Below, in pieces: positions 54,347 to 63,558 of a DNA stretch of 64,000 nucleotides (position 1 is the stretch's first letter; each line of letters begins with the position of its first letter). Source of the DNA: UBA822 sp965249775 (GTDB lineage: Bacteria; Gemmatimonadota; Gemmatimonadetes; Longimicrobiales; Gaopeijiaceae). The notes under the pieces were generated by a model that was given only the letters and a program-made list of their open reading frames with translations, was not told where the DNA came from and ran no database searches. The stretch is taken from assembly GCA_965249775.1 (NCBI GenBank), contig OZ252253.1, positions 124,001 through 188,000 of the forward strand. Reading direction: 5' to 3'. A program made the position numbers and the translations under genes.

Positions 54347-55906
54347 GTGGACGGTAATTCTCCCAACGATGACGAGCGGGGGCAGAGAGACCCGCACGAT
54401 CAAGAACAGCAGGCCCCCGTCGAATCGCACGATCCAGGGGAAACTCAGGTTGCATCAGGTGTGAAGGACTCCGGTGAAACGGAGAGTGCGGAACACGAGG
54501 CACGCACCGACTCCGCAGACGATTCGAACCAGCGTCAAGAAGAAACGGGGCGCCAGGGCTCGAACGAGTCCAGGGGTTCGGGTCGCCAGGGAGGTGGCAG
54601 GTCACGCCAGGGCCAGGGTCGTAACAACCGTAGGGGCGGCCAAAGGAACCGAGGAGGGCGCGGCCGAAGGCGCCCACGTGCCCAGGACGGCGGCGCCGAT
54701 CGCCAGGACGGCAACCGTCAAGATGATGGCCGTGGGGACGAGGTCGAACTGACGAGTCCGGACGAGCAATCCGTTGAGTTGCTCGGCGTCTTGGAAGTTC
54801 TTGGCAGTGGCTCGGGCTTCGTTCGTCGCGCTGAGGCGGGCTATACGCCCAGCAACGAAGACATCTATGTCGGCGCGAAGGTCATTCAGAAATTCGGGCT
54901 TCGAACGGGTGATGAGCTCACGGGGTCCGTAGGCCGAAAACCCAAGAGCGGAAAAAGTCCGCCCCTCACGCACCTGGCGCTCGTCAACCTGAAGTCCCCC
55001 GAAGACGCTAAGAGACGGCCCGACTTCAACCGCCTCAGTGCGGTGCATCCGAGCGAGCAGCTCATTCTGGCGTGTGATCGAATGATCGGCGAGCAGCCTG
55101 ACTACACCAATCGAGTGATCGATTTGTTTTGTCCCATGGGCAAGGGACAAAGGGCCATGATCGTGGCGCCCTCAAAAGCCGGCAAGACCACCGTGCTTCA
55201 GTCGATTGCCGAAGGCATCGTCACGAACAGCCCGGACTGCCGACTCATGATTCTCCTCGCCGACGAGCGGCCGGAGGAGATCACGGACATGGAGATGTGC
55301 GGGTTCGGAGAGGTGATCGCCTCCAGCTTCGATCGGCCCGCTGAACGACACTGCCAAGTCGCCGAAATGACGCTCGAGCGGGCCAGGCGCTACGTCGAAG
55401 GCGGGGAGGACGTGGTGATCATCCTCGACTCCATCACCCGGCTGGCGCGGGCCTACAACACGGTGGAAGAGGGAAGCGGTCGTACGCTGTCCGGTGGCCT
55501 GGACGCGAACTCGCTCGAAAAGCCCAAGCGGTTCATCGGGAGCGCGAGAAAGATCGATCCTCGGAAGGGCGGCGGATCGCTCACGATCGTAGCCACGGCG
55601 CTGGTGGATACGGGATCCCGTATGGACCAGGTCATCTTCGAAGAGTTCAAGGGTACTGGGAACAGCGAGTTGGTATTGAGCCGCGAGTTGGCGGACAAGA
55701 GGATTTTTCCGGCCATCGACCTCAATCTGTCGTCTACCCGGAAGGAAGAGCTCCTCCTCGACGCCGATAGCCTCTCGGTGTCACGGGCCATGCGGAGGCA
55801 ATTGGCGGACGTGGCGCCAGCGGACGCGATGAGCGAGTTGCTGGGAGTGATGCAGAGAACCCGCACGAACGAAGGCCTTGTGGCGATCGCCAGTCAGAAG
55901 ATGTAA
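54347..55906 (+). CDS. rho: Transcription termination factor Rho with long disordered N-terminus
   Basis: Rho is the hexameric RNA helicase that terminates transcription. The 519-residue protein starts at GTG after AAGGAAA. Residues 1-125 are disordered, first acidic and then Arg/Gly-rich (GRSRQGQGRNNRRGGQRNRGG). The primary RNA-binding OB domain follows (VLEVLGSGSGFVRRAEAGYTPSNEDIYV), then the ATPase core with Walker A (APSKAGKTT), LLADERPEEITDM, the SRMDQVIFEEFKGTGNSEL Q-loop region and LSSTRKEELLL. There is no N-terminal helical domain of the E. coli kind. It overlaps a convergent gene by 13 bp. Confidence 0.96.
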   Translation: MDGNSPNDDERGQRDPHDQEQQAPVESHDPGETQVASGVKDSGETESAEHEARTDSADDSNQRQEETGRQGSNESRGSGRQGGGRSRQGQGRNNRRGGQRNRGGRGRRRPRAQDGGADRQDGNRQDDGRGDEVELTSPDEQSVELLGVLEVLGSGSGFVRRAEAGYTPSNEDIYVGAKVIQKFGLRTGDELTGSVGRKPKSGKSPPLTHLALVNLKSPEDAKRRPDFNRLSAVHPSEQLILACDRMIGEQPDYTNRVIDLFCPMGKGQRAMIVAPSKAGKTTVLQSIAEGIVTNSPDCRLMILLADERPEEITDMEMCGFGEVIASSFDRPAERHCQVAEMTLERARRYVEGGEDVVIILDSITRLARAYNTVEEGSGRTLSGGLDANSLEKPKRFIGSARKIDPRKGGGSLTIVATALVDTGSRMDQVIFEEFKGTGNSELVLSRELADKRIFPAIDLNLSSTRKEELLLDADSLSVSRAMRRQLADVAPADAMSELLGVMQRTRTNEGLVAIASQKM

Positions 55907-56403
55907 CTCAGCTTCTCCAGGCCCTCTGCGAGCTGCGCTCCCTGGGACTCGGGCATGGTGCGGGCAACGTACCCCATCAGCGGATTACGCCCGAGGTCGC
56001 CCTCCTCCCGCCAGGTCACCCGACTCGCTCCCTCCACAGCCTCGATCCTGAGTTCTCCACTGACCGAAGCACCACCTTCGACCTCCACCTCGTAACGCAC
56101 CAACGTCGGCGCTACGCTGCTGGTGATGGTTACCGAGCCGGACCCGAAATTCGGATCGTCCCAACTTCGGGATGCGCCGACACTCCGGGATGGGTCACTC
56201 AACTCCGATTCGATATCGCCCCAATTGGTCCAGCCGTCCCATCGGCTCAAGTCGTTCAGGAACGGGAAAACCTCCGTCGGGGCAGCCTCGATCTGAATCG
56301 ACGCCTCGGCAGACCAGGAGCCGGGGAGCAGGAGGCCGATCAGCATCAGGGTGACGAGGACCGTGGCGATGCCACCGAAAACCTTGGCGAGTGGAGCTAT
56401 CAT
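55894..56403 (-). CDS. Membrane-anchored SRPBCC (START-like) family protein
   Basis: This 169-residue protein has an N-terminal membrane helix (FGGIATVLVTLMLIGLLLPGSW), then the SRPBCC fold: IQIEAAPTEVFPFLNDLSRWDGWTNW, SRSWDD, VRYEVEVEG, RVTWREEGDLGRNPLMGYV. This family binds small hydrophobic ligands in a helix-grip pocket, and members of this type are often annotated polyketide cyclase-like without evidence of enzyme activity. It begins 1-4 bp after the SGNH hydrolase ends, so they are co-transcribed. Confidence 0.85.
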   Translation of the reverse strand: MIAPLAKVFGGIATVLVTLMLIGLLLPGSWSAEASIQIEAAPTEVFPFLNDLSRWDGWTNWGDIESELSDPSRSVGASRSWDDPNFGSGSVTITSSVAPTLVRYEVEVEGGASVSGELRIEAVEGASRVTWREEGDLGRNPLMGYVARTMPESQGAQLAEGLEKLSYIF

Positions 56404-57164
56404 AGGCCGGTCTTCTGCTCCGTGTTGAGGTCATCCAGAATGGGACGAAGGTAACCCCAGACGGTTTGAGCGATCATTCGATGGCCTTCTGCAGTCGGAT
56501 GAATGCCGTCCGCCTGGTTCAGCTCGGGGACGCCCGCCACACCCTCGAGCAGGAATGGAATCAGGGCGCCCCCATTCGTGCGAGCCAGATCGGAGAAGAC
56601 GGACGAAAACGCCGACGCGTATGCCTGGCCCAGATTCCGCGGGGCCTCCATTCCGGCAAGAAGCAACCGAGCCTCGGGATAACGGGTGCGGGTGCTGTCG
56701 ATGACGGCCTGGAGGTTGGCCTTCATCGAATCCGGCCGGAGCCCTCGCAGGCCGTCATTGGCGCCGAGCTCGAGGACCAACACTTGAACGGGCGCGCGGA
56801 GATACCACGCGATTCTCCCCGGCCCTCCCGCGCTGGTTGCTCCGCTTTCCCCAGCGTTGACCATCCGGAAGGGGAGCCCGGCACTGTCGGCCAGCGCCTG
56901 GATCCGATCCGTGAAGCGGTTCGCGGGGTCCGTCAGGCCCAGGCCGGCGGTCAGGCTTGTGCCCAGGAACACCACACGGCTTCCGGGGGCCGTCCTTTGG
57001 GCGGGATCCAGCTCGGGCGTGGCGTCACTGACCTGGGCAGGCACTGGCGCCCCGCCGTTCTCACTTGAACCTTCCTGGCCAGCAGAGCGTACCACGTCCG
57101 AGTCCCCACCCGAGCCGCACGCGGCTTGGGCGAAACCGAACAACACAACGCCGATAGCCGCCAT
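56400..57164 (-). CDS. SGNH-family arylesterase/lysophospholipase (TesA-like), probable lipoprotein
   Basis: The hydrolase has a signal peptide with Cys (VLFGFAQAAC, lipobox-like), a Ser/Gly-rich linker and an SGNH domain: block I VVFLGTSLTAGLGL, block II Gly in NAGESGATSAGG, block III LELGANDGLRG and block V DGIHPTAEGH. TesA hydrolyses thioesters and lysophospholipids in the periplasm. The start is taken as ATG 57164; an in-frame ATG at 57197 adds 11 residues. It is divergent from the ABC gene, as tesA is from ybbA in E. coli, and the two ATGs overlap by 2 bp (CATG). Confidence 0.88.
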   Translation of the reverse strand: MAAIGVVLFGFAQAACGSGGDSDVVRSAGQEGSSENGGAPVPAQVSDATPELDPAQRTAPGSRVVFLGTSLTAGLGLTDPANRFTDRIQALADSAGLPFRMVNAGESGATSAGGPGRIAWYLRAPVQVLVLELGANDGLRGLRPDSMKANLQAVIDSTRTRYPEARLLLAGMEAPRNLGQAYASAFSSVFSDLARTNGGALIPFLLEGVAGVPELNQADGIHPTAEGHRMIAQTVWGYLRPILDDLNTEQKTGL

Positions 57165-57909
57165 GATTCGTGCCGAGGGTCTGTCAAAGGCATACATGAG
57201 TGGGGGTCAGCCCCTCCGCGTGTTGGATCGAGTCGATCTCCACGTCGAACCGGAGAGCTTCGTGGCGGTCGTCGGGCCCTCCGGTAGCGGCAAGACCACC
57301 CTGTTGGGTCTTCTCGCCGGACTCGACGAGCCAACCGAGGGCACGGTAACCGTAGCCGGTGAAAATCTCCAGACTCTTACCGAAGACGGGCGCGCGAGGT
57401 TTCGTGCAAACAATGTAGGGTTTGTATTCCAAACCTTTCATCTCCTTCCTACCCTCACGGCTCTCGAGAACGTGATGGTGCCGATTGAGCTTCGAGAGGG
57501 GGCGTCGCACGAGAATGGACGGTCGGTTCGCGCTGGGGCGATGGCGCTCCTCGAGCGGGTGGGGTTGGCGGACCGGGCAGGCCACTATCCGGCCCAACTC
57601 TCGGGCGGGGAGCAGCAACGGGTGGCCCTTGCGCGGGCTTTCGCCAACGAGCCGCGGATTCTGTTCGCCGATGAGCCGACGGGCAACCTGGACCGCAAGA
57701 CGGGCCAGCGCGTCGTGGAACTGATCGAGGAGCTCAACCGGGAGCTTCGAACGACGTTGGTGTTGGTCACACACGACCTCGAGCTTGCCGCGCGGGCGCA
57801 ACGGACGATCTCCCTGGAGGACGGACGGATCGTTTCCGACGAGGACGGACTGGTCGCCCCCGGTGAGGGCGGCCGCACCATCTCAGATGAGGATGGGCCC
57901 GCACAGTGA
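57163..57909 (+). CDS. ABC transporter ATP-binding protein (YbbA-like)
   Basis: This 248-residue ABC ATPase starts MIRAEGLSKAYMSGG. It has Walker A GPSGSGKTT, Q-loop FVFQTFHLLPTLTALENV, signature LSGGEQQRVALARA, Walker B ILFADEP and the H-loop VTHD, in the LolD/MacB-like subfamily. The C-terminus has an in-frame duplication (GGRTISDEDG versus DGRIVSDEDG). It overlaps the permease by 4 bp and lies head-to-head with the TesA-like gene, the conserved tesA / ybbA-ybbP neighbourhood. A longer frame upstream is antisense to tesA and rejected. Confidence 0.93.
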   Translation: MIRAEGLSKAYMSGGQPLRVLDRVDLHVEPESFVAVVGPSGSGKTTLLGLLAGLDEPTEGTVTVAGENLQTLTEDGRARFRANNVGFVFQTFHLLPTLTALENVMVPIELREGASHENGRSVRAGAMALLERVGLADRAGHYPAQLSGGEQQRVALARAFANEPRILFADEPTGNLDRKTGQRVVELIEELNRELRTTLVLVTHDLELAARAQRTISLEDGRIVSDEDGLVAPGEGGRTISDEDGPAQ

Positions 57910-60539
57910 TCAGGGGCTTCGCAGGCCGACTTGCCTGGCGGGAGGGTCGCGCGGCGTATCGGCGTCTCTCGGTCTTCGTGACCTCGATCGCGCTGGGTGT
58001 CGGTTCGCTGGTGGCGATCCACTCATTTCGGGCGGACGTGCAGCGTTCGTTGGGGGATCAGGCCCGGGCTCTTCTCGGGGCAGACATGCGCGTGTCGTCC
58101 GGCCGCGCGTTCCCCGAGTCGTTCGACACGCTGCTCGACTCCATGGCGGGACAGGAGAGGGATGTAGCACGTACAACGACCCTTGCATCGATGGTGCTCG
58201 ACACCCGGAGCCAAGGTGTACGGCTTTTTCAGGTCCAGGGCGTGGATCCCGGATACCCGTACTACGGTGAGGTTACCTCCACACCGAATAGCGCTTGGGC
58301 GGAGATCCACGAGGGCCTTTGGGCTGTGGCCGACCCGGCCGTCTTTATCCAACTCGACGCAGCTGTAGGGGACACGGTGTTGATTGGTGAGGCCCGATTT
58401 GTTCTAGTCGGTGAGGTCGTTGGCTTACCCGTGGAGCTCGGGCTCCAGTCGGCGATTGGTCCCCGCGTCTACGTCTCCCGGAGATGGCTGCCTTCCACTG
58501 GCCTGCTGACGTTCGGGTCCATCGCCCGATATCACGCGAACTTCCGCATGCCGGAGCGGGGAGACCGAGACGAATTCTGGGATCGGAACGGCGATTTTCT
58601 GGAGGCGAACCAGCTCCAGTACACGACCGCGGGAATTCGTGCTCAAGAAATGAGCTCGGCCGTGGAGGACCTCTCGCGCTACCTGGGTCTGATGGGTTTG
58701 ACGGCGCTCTTCCTCGGAGGAATCGGGGTGGCCAGCGCGATCCATGTTTATATCCGCGAGAAGGTGGTGACTGTGGGCGTTCTGCGCTGCTTGGGGGCTC
58801 TGCAGCGGACCGTCTTCACCGCCTACCTCCTCCAGGCCGTCGGTCTGGCGCTGATCGGGTCCCTGCTCGGAGTCGGAGTGGGGATGACGGTCCAATGGTT
58901 GCTGCCGTTGGCGCTCGCCGGTTTGTTGCCCGTGGGGGTCACGACACAGGTGTCCTGGCTCGCCCTTGGGGCAGGGATCGCATTGGGTGTCTGGGTCGCA
59001 GTCATGTTCGCCCTGGGCCCCCTTCTGGAGGTTCGGAGCGTCTCTCCGCTCATCGCGCTCAGGCACGACTTCGAGCCCCCGAAACGGATTGACGCTGCAA
59101 GGGTTGGGGCCTTCGGGCTGCTCGCTCTCACCCTGGTGGGGCTCACCGTTCTGGAAGCGCCCTCGCCGGATCAAGGGATCAATTTCGCAGCAGCGCTCGG
59201 AGGGGTGGCCCTTGCACTATGGGCGTCTGCGCGGATGCTGATCCTGGCCACGAAGCGGTTCTTCCCGCACGGGATGTCCTATCCGGTCCGACAAGGGCTG
59301 AGCAACCTCTTCCGCCCGCGGAATCAGACGGTAGCGGTGACACTGGCTCTGGGGTTCGGAGCGTTCGTCATTGGAACCGTGGGGCTCGTCGAGTCGAGCC
59401 TCACGCAAGCCTTCTCGCTCGAGGTGGGTGCAGGTCGTTGGAATCTTCTGCTTTTCGACGTGCAGTCGGATCAACGGGCCTCGGTCGAGAGCTTCGTCGC
59501 GTCCCAAGCGTCTGGGCCCCTCGACGTCACGCCGTTGGTTCCGTCCAGGCTGCTGGCGATCAACGGGACTCCGGTCGAGGCCCTTTTGGATGGGCCCAGG
59601 GATGAGCGACCCCAGTCCTGGGCCATGCGCCGGGAATACCGACACACCTATAGGGCCAGGCTCACTGATTCCGAGAGTCTGGTCGCGGGCGTTTGGTGGG
59701 ACGAGGCGTCGCGAGGTGACGGGGGTGCATTGGCCGACGGAGTAGTCGGTAGCGCTGAGCCAGGCGGTGGTACGGGGGAGGTCGGTGAAGAACCCGAGAA
59801 TGACGAGGTCGGTGGTGTGGCGAGAATCTCGATGGAGGCCGAGTTGGCCGAGAGCCTCCGCGTCGGCCTAGGTGACCGAATTACTTGGGACTTTGCGGGC
59901 GTGCCCGTCGAGTCGCGCATCACCAGCCTTCGATACGTCGATTGGGCCCGTTTCGAGACGAACTTTTATGTCGTGTTTGAACCCGGTGCCTTGGAAGAGG
60001 CTCCCCAGACGGCGGTAGTCTTGGCCCGCATCGACGGAGAGCAGGAGAGAGCTGAATTGCAGCGTGATCTGGTCCTCCGCTTCGCCAATGTCTCAGTGTT
60101 GGACCTCTCTCGGCTCCAGCAGACGATTGATGAGATTCTCCGACGAGCCAACCAAGGGATCAGCTTTCTGGGTCTCTTCAGTACGGTTGCCGGTGTGTTT
60201 GTACTGATCGGGGCGCTTGCAACGTCGCGCTATCAACGGATGCGCGAGAGCGCACTGCTCAAGACGCTGGGGGCCACACGGCAGGTAGTGCTCAAGGTTC
60301 TCACGGTCGAGTACGCGGCACTGGGTTCCCTCGCGACCACAGCGGGACTCATCTTGGCCATTCTTGCTGGATGGATCATGACGTGGACGGTGTTCGAGGT
60401 GCCGTTCCGCCTGGACCTCGTCCGGATCGGAACTGTGTGGCTGTGGGTGACGGGGGTGACGGTCGTCATAGGCCTGATCGGGAGCCGGAGTGCGCTCGCT
60501 CGCCCGCCCTTGGCGGTGCTGCGGGATGTCGCGGGGTAG
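57906..60539 (+). CDS. FtsX-like ABC permease (YbbP-like)
   Basis: This 877-residue permease starts at GTG inside the stop of the ATPase gene. An N-terminal helix is followed by a MacB-like extracytoplasmic domain (about 50-260), then FtsX helices (about 265-380 and 410-490), a second extracytoplasmic domain (about 500-740) and three final helices with the FtsX motif YQRMRESALLKTLGATRQVVLKVLTVEY. This matches the two-FtsX-unit YbbP layout. Such type VII-like ABC systems do not transport across the inner membrane by the usual route but drive lipid or protein extraction; the YbbAP/TesA system is linked to release of hydrophobic compounds. Confidence 0.92.
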   Translation: MIRGFAGRLAWREGRAAYRRLSVFVTSIALGVGSLVAIHSFRADVQRSLGDQARALLGADMRVSSGRAFPESFDTLLDSMAGQERDVARTTTLASMVLDTRSQGVRLFQVQGVDPGYPYYGEVTSTPNSAWAEIHEGLWAVADPAVFIQLDAAVGDTVLIGEARFVLVGEVVGLPVELGLQSAIGPRVYVSRRWLPSTGLLTFGSIARYHANFRMPERGDRDEFWDRNGDFLEANQLQYTTAGIRAQEMSSAVEDLSRYLGLMGLTALFLGGIGVASAIHVYIREKVVTVGVLRCLGALQRTVFTAYLLQAVGLALIGSLLGVGVGMTVQWLLPLALAGLLPVGVTTQVSWLALGAGIALGVWVAVMFALGPLLEVRSVSPLIALRHDFEPPKRIDAARVGAFGLLALTLVGLTVLEAPSPDQGINFAAALGGVALALWASARMLILATKRFFPHGMSYPVRQGLSNLFRPRNQTVAVTLALGFGAFVIGTVGLVESSLTQAFSLEVGAGRWNLLLFDVQSDQRASVESFVASQASGPLDVTPLVPSRLLAINGTPVEALLDGPRDERPQSWAMRREYRHTYRARLTDSESLVAGVWWDEASRGDGGALADGVVGSAEPGGGTGEVGEEPENDEVGGVARISMEAELAESLRVGLGDRITWDFAGVPVESRITSLRYVDWARFETNFYVVFEPGALEEAPQTAVVLARIDGEQERAELQRDLVLRFANVSVLDLSRLQQTIDEILRRANQGISFLGLFSTVAGVFVLIGALATSRYQRMRESALLKTLGATRQVVLKVLTVEYAALGSLATTAGLILAILAGWIMTWTVFEVPFRLDLVRIGTVWLWVTGVTVVIGLIGSRSALARPPLAVLRDVAG

Positions 60540-60637
60540 CCGATCATCGTCATCAATGGCGGTCGACACAGCCAAGACCGTCACGAGCTACTCCCACTAC
60601 CCACACGGCGAGGAACCATATTGCCAAAGGCCCTCTG

Positions 60638-60685
60638 CTAGGGTATGACCTTGTTACGGTTCTAGGGTATGACCTTGTTACGGTT
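60638..60685 (+). repeat. Perfect 24-bp tandem duplication upstream of the DUF4136 gene
   Basis: The unit starting CTAGGGTATGACCTTGTTAC occurs twice without a mismatch, 70 bp before the lipoprotein ATG. It may duplicate a promoter element or operator. Confidence 0.85.
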
Positions 60686-60754
60686 TCGGGCCGTACTGCT
60701 GTTCTGAGCCCGAGTGGGATCGCGGGAGGAATACTGCCGCAAAGGACAAGTCGA

Positions 60755-61531
60755 ATGCGCCGATATCCATCCTCTGTCTGCCTGGTGGCAGGAGTTGCTC
60801 TCGCCACGAGCGCGTGCGCTACGGTCCAGTACCGCACCGACTTCGATCGCGAGGCCGACTTCGTACGACTCGAGACCTATGGCTGGATGTTGCCCACCGA
60901 AGAGGAGCAGCAGGAGCTGGCGCGCATCAGCCCCTTCCTCGAGCGGCGGCTGACACGAGCGCTGGACCGCGAGCTGACAGACCGTGGCTACGTTGAGACC
61001 ACGGATGGCAACCCTGATTTTTGGGTGTCTGCGTACCCCGTCGTTCCGATAGACGACGAAGCGGACGATGGGTCCGTGGATTCCGTGCAGCGTCCGGTGC
61101 GCACTTCGAGTGTAGCAGTGTCCGTGGGGGTCGCCGGCGGCGGCTTTTGCTGCCGCGGCTTCTACGGACTTCCCTATCCCTATGGCGGCTTCGGTTATCC
61201 GTATGGCGGCTTCGGCTATCCCTACGGGGGCTTTGGCTATCCTCGATCCGGTTGGTATCCGGGTTTCGGCGTCGGTTTCTACTCGGTGGGTGGCCGTGGC
61301 GGGTATCCGTATGGCGGTTACGGCTATCCCATTTCGGCGTCGGCGTCGGGCTACGCGCCCGGAACGCTCGCCATAGACGTCACGGACGGGCGCTCTGACG
61401 AGCTGGTGTGGCGTGGTTGGGCCGAGGGCGCCCTGTTCGAACCGGTTTCGCCAGAGCGACTTGCGGGCTTCATCGACGAGGTCGTCGAGAAGATCATGAG
61501 GGACTTCCCTTTGGTGCCTGAGGCGCAGTAG
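60755..61531 (+). CDS. DUF4136-type lipoprotein with Gly/Tyr-rich repeats
   Basis: From ATG 60755 the protein has 258 residues. A lipoprotein signal (VAGVALATSAC) is followed by the DUF4136 start (TDFDREADFVRLETYGWM ... RLTRALDRELTDRGYVETTDGNPDFWVSAY). Between about residues 135-205 there is an insert of GFGYPYG repeats (21-bp units at 61180-61245), then the conserved C-terminal part (GTLAIDVTDGRSDELVWRGWAEG). DUF4136 proteins are outer-membrane or periplasmic lipoproteins of unknown function. AAAGGAC precedes the ATG. Confidence 0.86.
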   Translation: MRRYPSSVCLVAGVALATSACATVQYRTDFDREADFVRLETYGWMLPTEEEQQELARISPFLERRLTRALDRELTDRGYVETTDGNPDFWVSAYPVVPIDDEADDGSVDSVQRPVRTSSVAVSVGVAGGGFCCRGFYGLPYPYGGFGYPYGGFGYPYGGFGYPRSGWYPGFGVGFYSVGGRGGYPYGGYGYPISASASGYAPGTLAIDVTDGRSDELVWRGWAEGALFEPVSPERLAGFIDEVVEKIMRDFPLVPEAQ

Positions 61532-62696
61532 GGCGGTCGGAAAAATCGCGGAGCCGCTCGGCGGCCTTCTCCAAGGTTTCCATCCGCTTGCAAAACGCGA
61601 ACCGCACCAGGGATCGTCCGAGCTCCGGTGGCGAGAAGAAACTGGACCCTGGCACCGGCAAGACTCCAGGGTCTCTCGCCATTTGGATCGAGAAGGCATC
61701 GTCCGGCTCGTCACTCAGCCCTGAGAAGTCGGCGAGAATGTAGTAGGCCCCCTGGGGCTTCTCACAGCGAAATCCGGCGTCCACGAGCGCGCTGTGGAGC
61801 ACCTCACGGCGTGCCCGGTAGTCCTCGGCCAAGCCGGAATAGTACTCCGGGCCCAGGGACTCCAATCCGGCTGCGCAGGCGTCCTGAAGGGGAGCTGGGG
61901 CACCCACGGTGAGGAAGTCGTGGACCTTCCGGATGGCCCCCGTCAGACCCGGCGGCGCGATGATCGTGCCGATTCTCCAGCCAGTGATGCCGAACGTCTT
62001 CGAGAGGCCGCTGACCGTGATCGTGCGATCGCGCATTCCCGCCAAGGTGGCGATCGGAATGTGCTCTCCCTCGTAATAGATGTGCTCGTAGATCTCGTCG
62101 GTGATGGCGATGAGATCGTGCTCGATACAGATGGCCGCGATCCCCTCCAACTCGGATCGGTCGAGGACCCTGCCCGTCGGATTGTTCGGGGTGTTGACGA
62201 TGATGGCCCGCGTACGGTTCGTGACGAGAGAGGCCAACCGATCGGTATCGAGACGGTACTGGGGAGGCGTGAGCGGCATGAAGACGGGATGGGCCCCACA
62301 GAGCACGGCGTCCGGGCCGTAGTTCTCATAGAACGGCTGCAGGATGATCACCTCGTCTCCGGGATCGATGACCGCCAGCATGATGGCTGCCATCGCTTCT
62401 GTCGCACCGCACGTAACGGTGATCTCCTGATCACCCTCCACGTCCATGCCATACCACTCCCCATACTTGGCTACGAGCGCGTTGCGCAGACGCGGTGATC
62501 CCCATGTGATCGCATATTGATTACGATCGGCGCGAATGGCCTCGCAGGCGGCCTCCTTGAGCAGCTCGGGAGCGGGGAAGTCCGGAAACCCTTGAGCCAG
62601 ATTGATTGCATCGTGCTCCCGGGCCACTCGCGTCATCTCACGAATGACCGACTCCGTGAAGGTGTGCGTCCGTTGGGCAGTCCGTGGTGCGGTCAT
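61494..62696 (-). CDS. Class I/II pyridoxal-phosphate aminotransferase
   Basis: From ATG 62696 it has 400 residues. Fold type I aminotransferase motifs are present: NLAQGFPDFPAPE near the N-terminus, NTPNNPTGRVL, DEIYEHIYYEG, the PLP-Lys motif SGLSKTFGITGWRIG, and GAPAPLQDAC, with a substrate Arg near SLVRFAFCKR. It most resembles the kynurenine/methionine/glutamine aminotransferase-type group, with broad specificity. The frame is open to 62828 but that part overlaps the next gene's start. It is convergent with the lipoprotein gene (38-bp overlap). Confidence 0.93.
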   Translation of the reverse strand: MTAPRTAQRTHTFTESVIREMTRVAREHDAINLAQGFPDFPAPELLKEAACEAIRADRNQYAITWGSPRLRNALVAKYGEWYGMDVEGDQEITVTCGATEAMAAIMLAVIDPGDEVIILQPFYENYGPDAVLCGAHPVFMPLTPPQYRLDTDRLASLVTNRTRAIIVNTPNNPTGRVLDRSELEGIAAICIEHDLIAITDEIYEHIYYEGEHIPIATLAGMRDRTITVSGLSKTFGITGWRIGTIIAPPGLTGAIRKVHDFLTVGAPAPLQDACAAGLESLGPEYYSGLAEDYRARREVLHSALVDAGFRCEKPQGAYYILADFSGLSDEPDDAFSIQMARDPGVLPVPGSSFFSPPELGRSLVRFAFCKRMETLEKAAERLRDFSDRPTAPQAPKGSPS

Positions 62697-62803
62697 GGGT
62701 TCGTTTCGATGAGGGTCGGGGTCGGCAAGGGTGGGCCTCAGCCGCTTCTGGGGCAAGATTGTGGCGGTGACGAGGCCGATTCCATAGAGTTCCAGAGAGT
62801 TCT

Positions 62804-63466
62804 GTGTCACTGAGAGTTCCGGAGTCACTCCTGCTGCACCACACGACTAGACCCAGCCGATCCCATCACGAGAGGAGAAACCGAACGGCGGCTCTGCTGA
62901 TCCTGTTGTTGGGGACGCTTGTGATCCCGATCCGGGGCGAGGCACAGATTACTCCATTGCAGGTCGAAGCGCGCGGAGGAGCTTGGATTCCCACCACCGA
63001 TCTCGTCGGGGCCCAGGGCTTCGAGGGAGAAGCATCCGCCGACGTCAGCTTCGGCGCTCACTTCATGCTGACTAGTGGTCTGGTTAGCTATGTGGCCGGG
63101 TTCAGTGAACACCGCTTCGGCTGTGCCGATGCGCAATGCGGAGAGACGGTGGATTTCGTTTCCACGGCCTGGGATCTGGGCGTGCGTCTGAATCTCCGCC
63201 GAACGGGGATCGCTCCATGGGTCAGCCTGGGTGCAACCGCGGCGACCGTTGCCGCTCACGTTGAAACCGGGGGCGGAGTGATGACCGAGAATTCCGACCG
63301 AGGCTGGGGGTACGAGGTCGGGGCTGGGGTCCGGGTTCCGGTGGGAGGGCCCTTCGCAATAAACCCGGGCGTGCGCTACGGGCGAAGCGACGTCGAGTTC
63401 GCCTCCAGGGGCACGTTGGAGACACGATACGTCATTGCGGACTTGGGCGTGGTCCTGGCCTTTTGA
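62804..63466 (+). CDS. Small outer-membrane beta-barrel protein
   Basis: This 220-residue protein has a signal peptide (TAALLILLLGTLVIPIRGEAQ) and about eight predicted amphipathic strands (FGAHFMLTSGLVSYVAGF, AWDLGVRLNLRR, WVSLGATAATVAAHVE, GYEVGAGVRVPV) with a C-terminal Phe, as in OmpX/OmpA-like eight-stranded barrels. A Cys pair (CADAQC) lies in a loop. GTG 62804 is used, but the signal peptide start suggests the real one may be slightly downstream. Function unknown. Confidence 0.75.
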   Translation: MSLRVPESLLLHHTTRPSRSHHERRNRTAALLILLLGTLVIPIRGEAQITPLQVEARGGAWIPTTDLVGAQGFEGEASADVSFGAHFMLTSGLVSYVAGFSEHRFGCADAQCGETVDFVSTAWDLGVRLNLRRTGIAPWVSLGATAATVAAHVETGGGVMTENSDRGWGYEVGAGVRVPVGGPFAINPGVRYGRSDVEFASRGTLETRYVIADLGVVLAF

Positions 63467-63558
63467 GCCACTCCGCCGCTCCTTCTGCTAGGGCCACACG
63501 CGCAAGATGAAGTCTAGGATCCAAATAGAGCCGAGAGCTACATGAAGCTGAGATCCGC

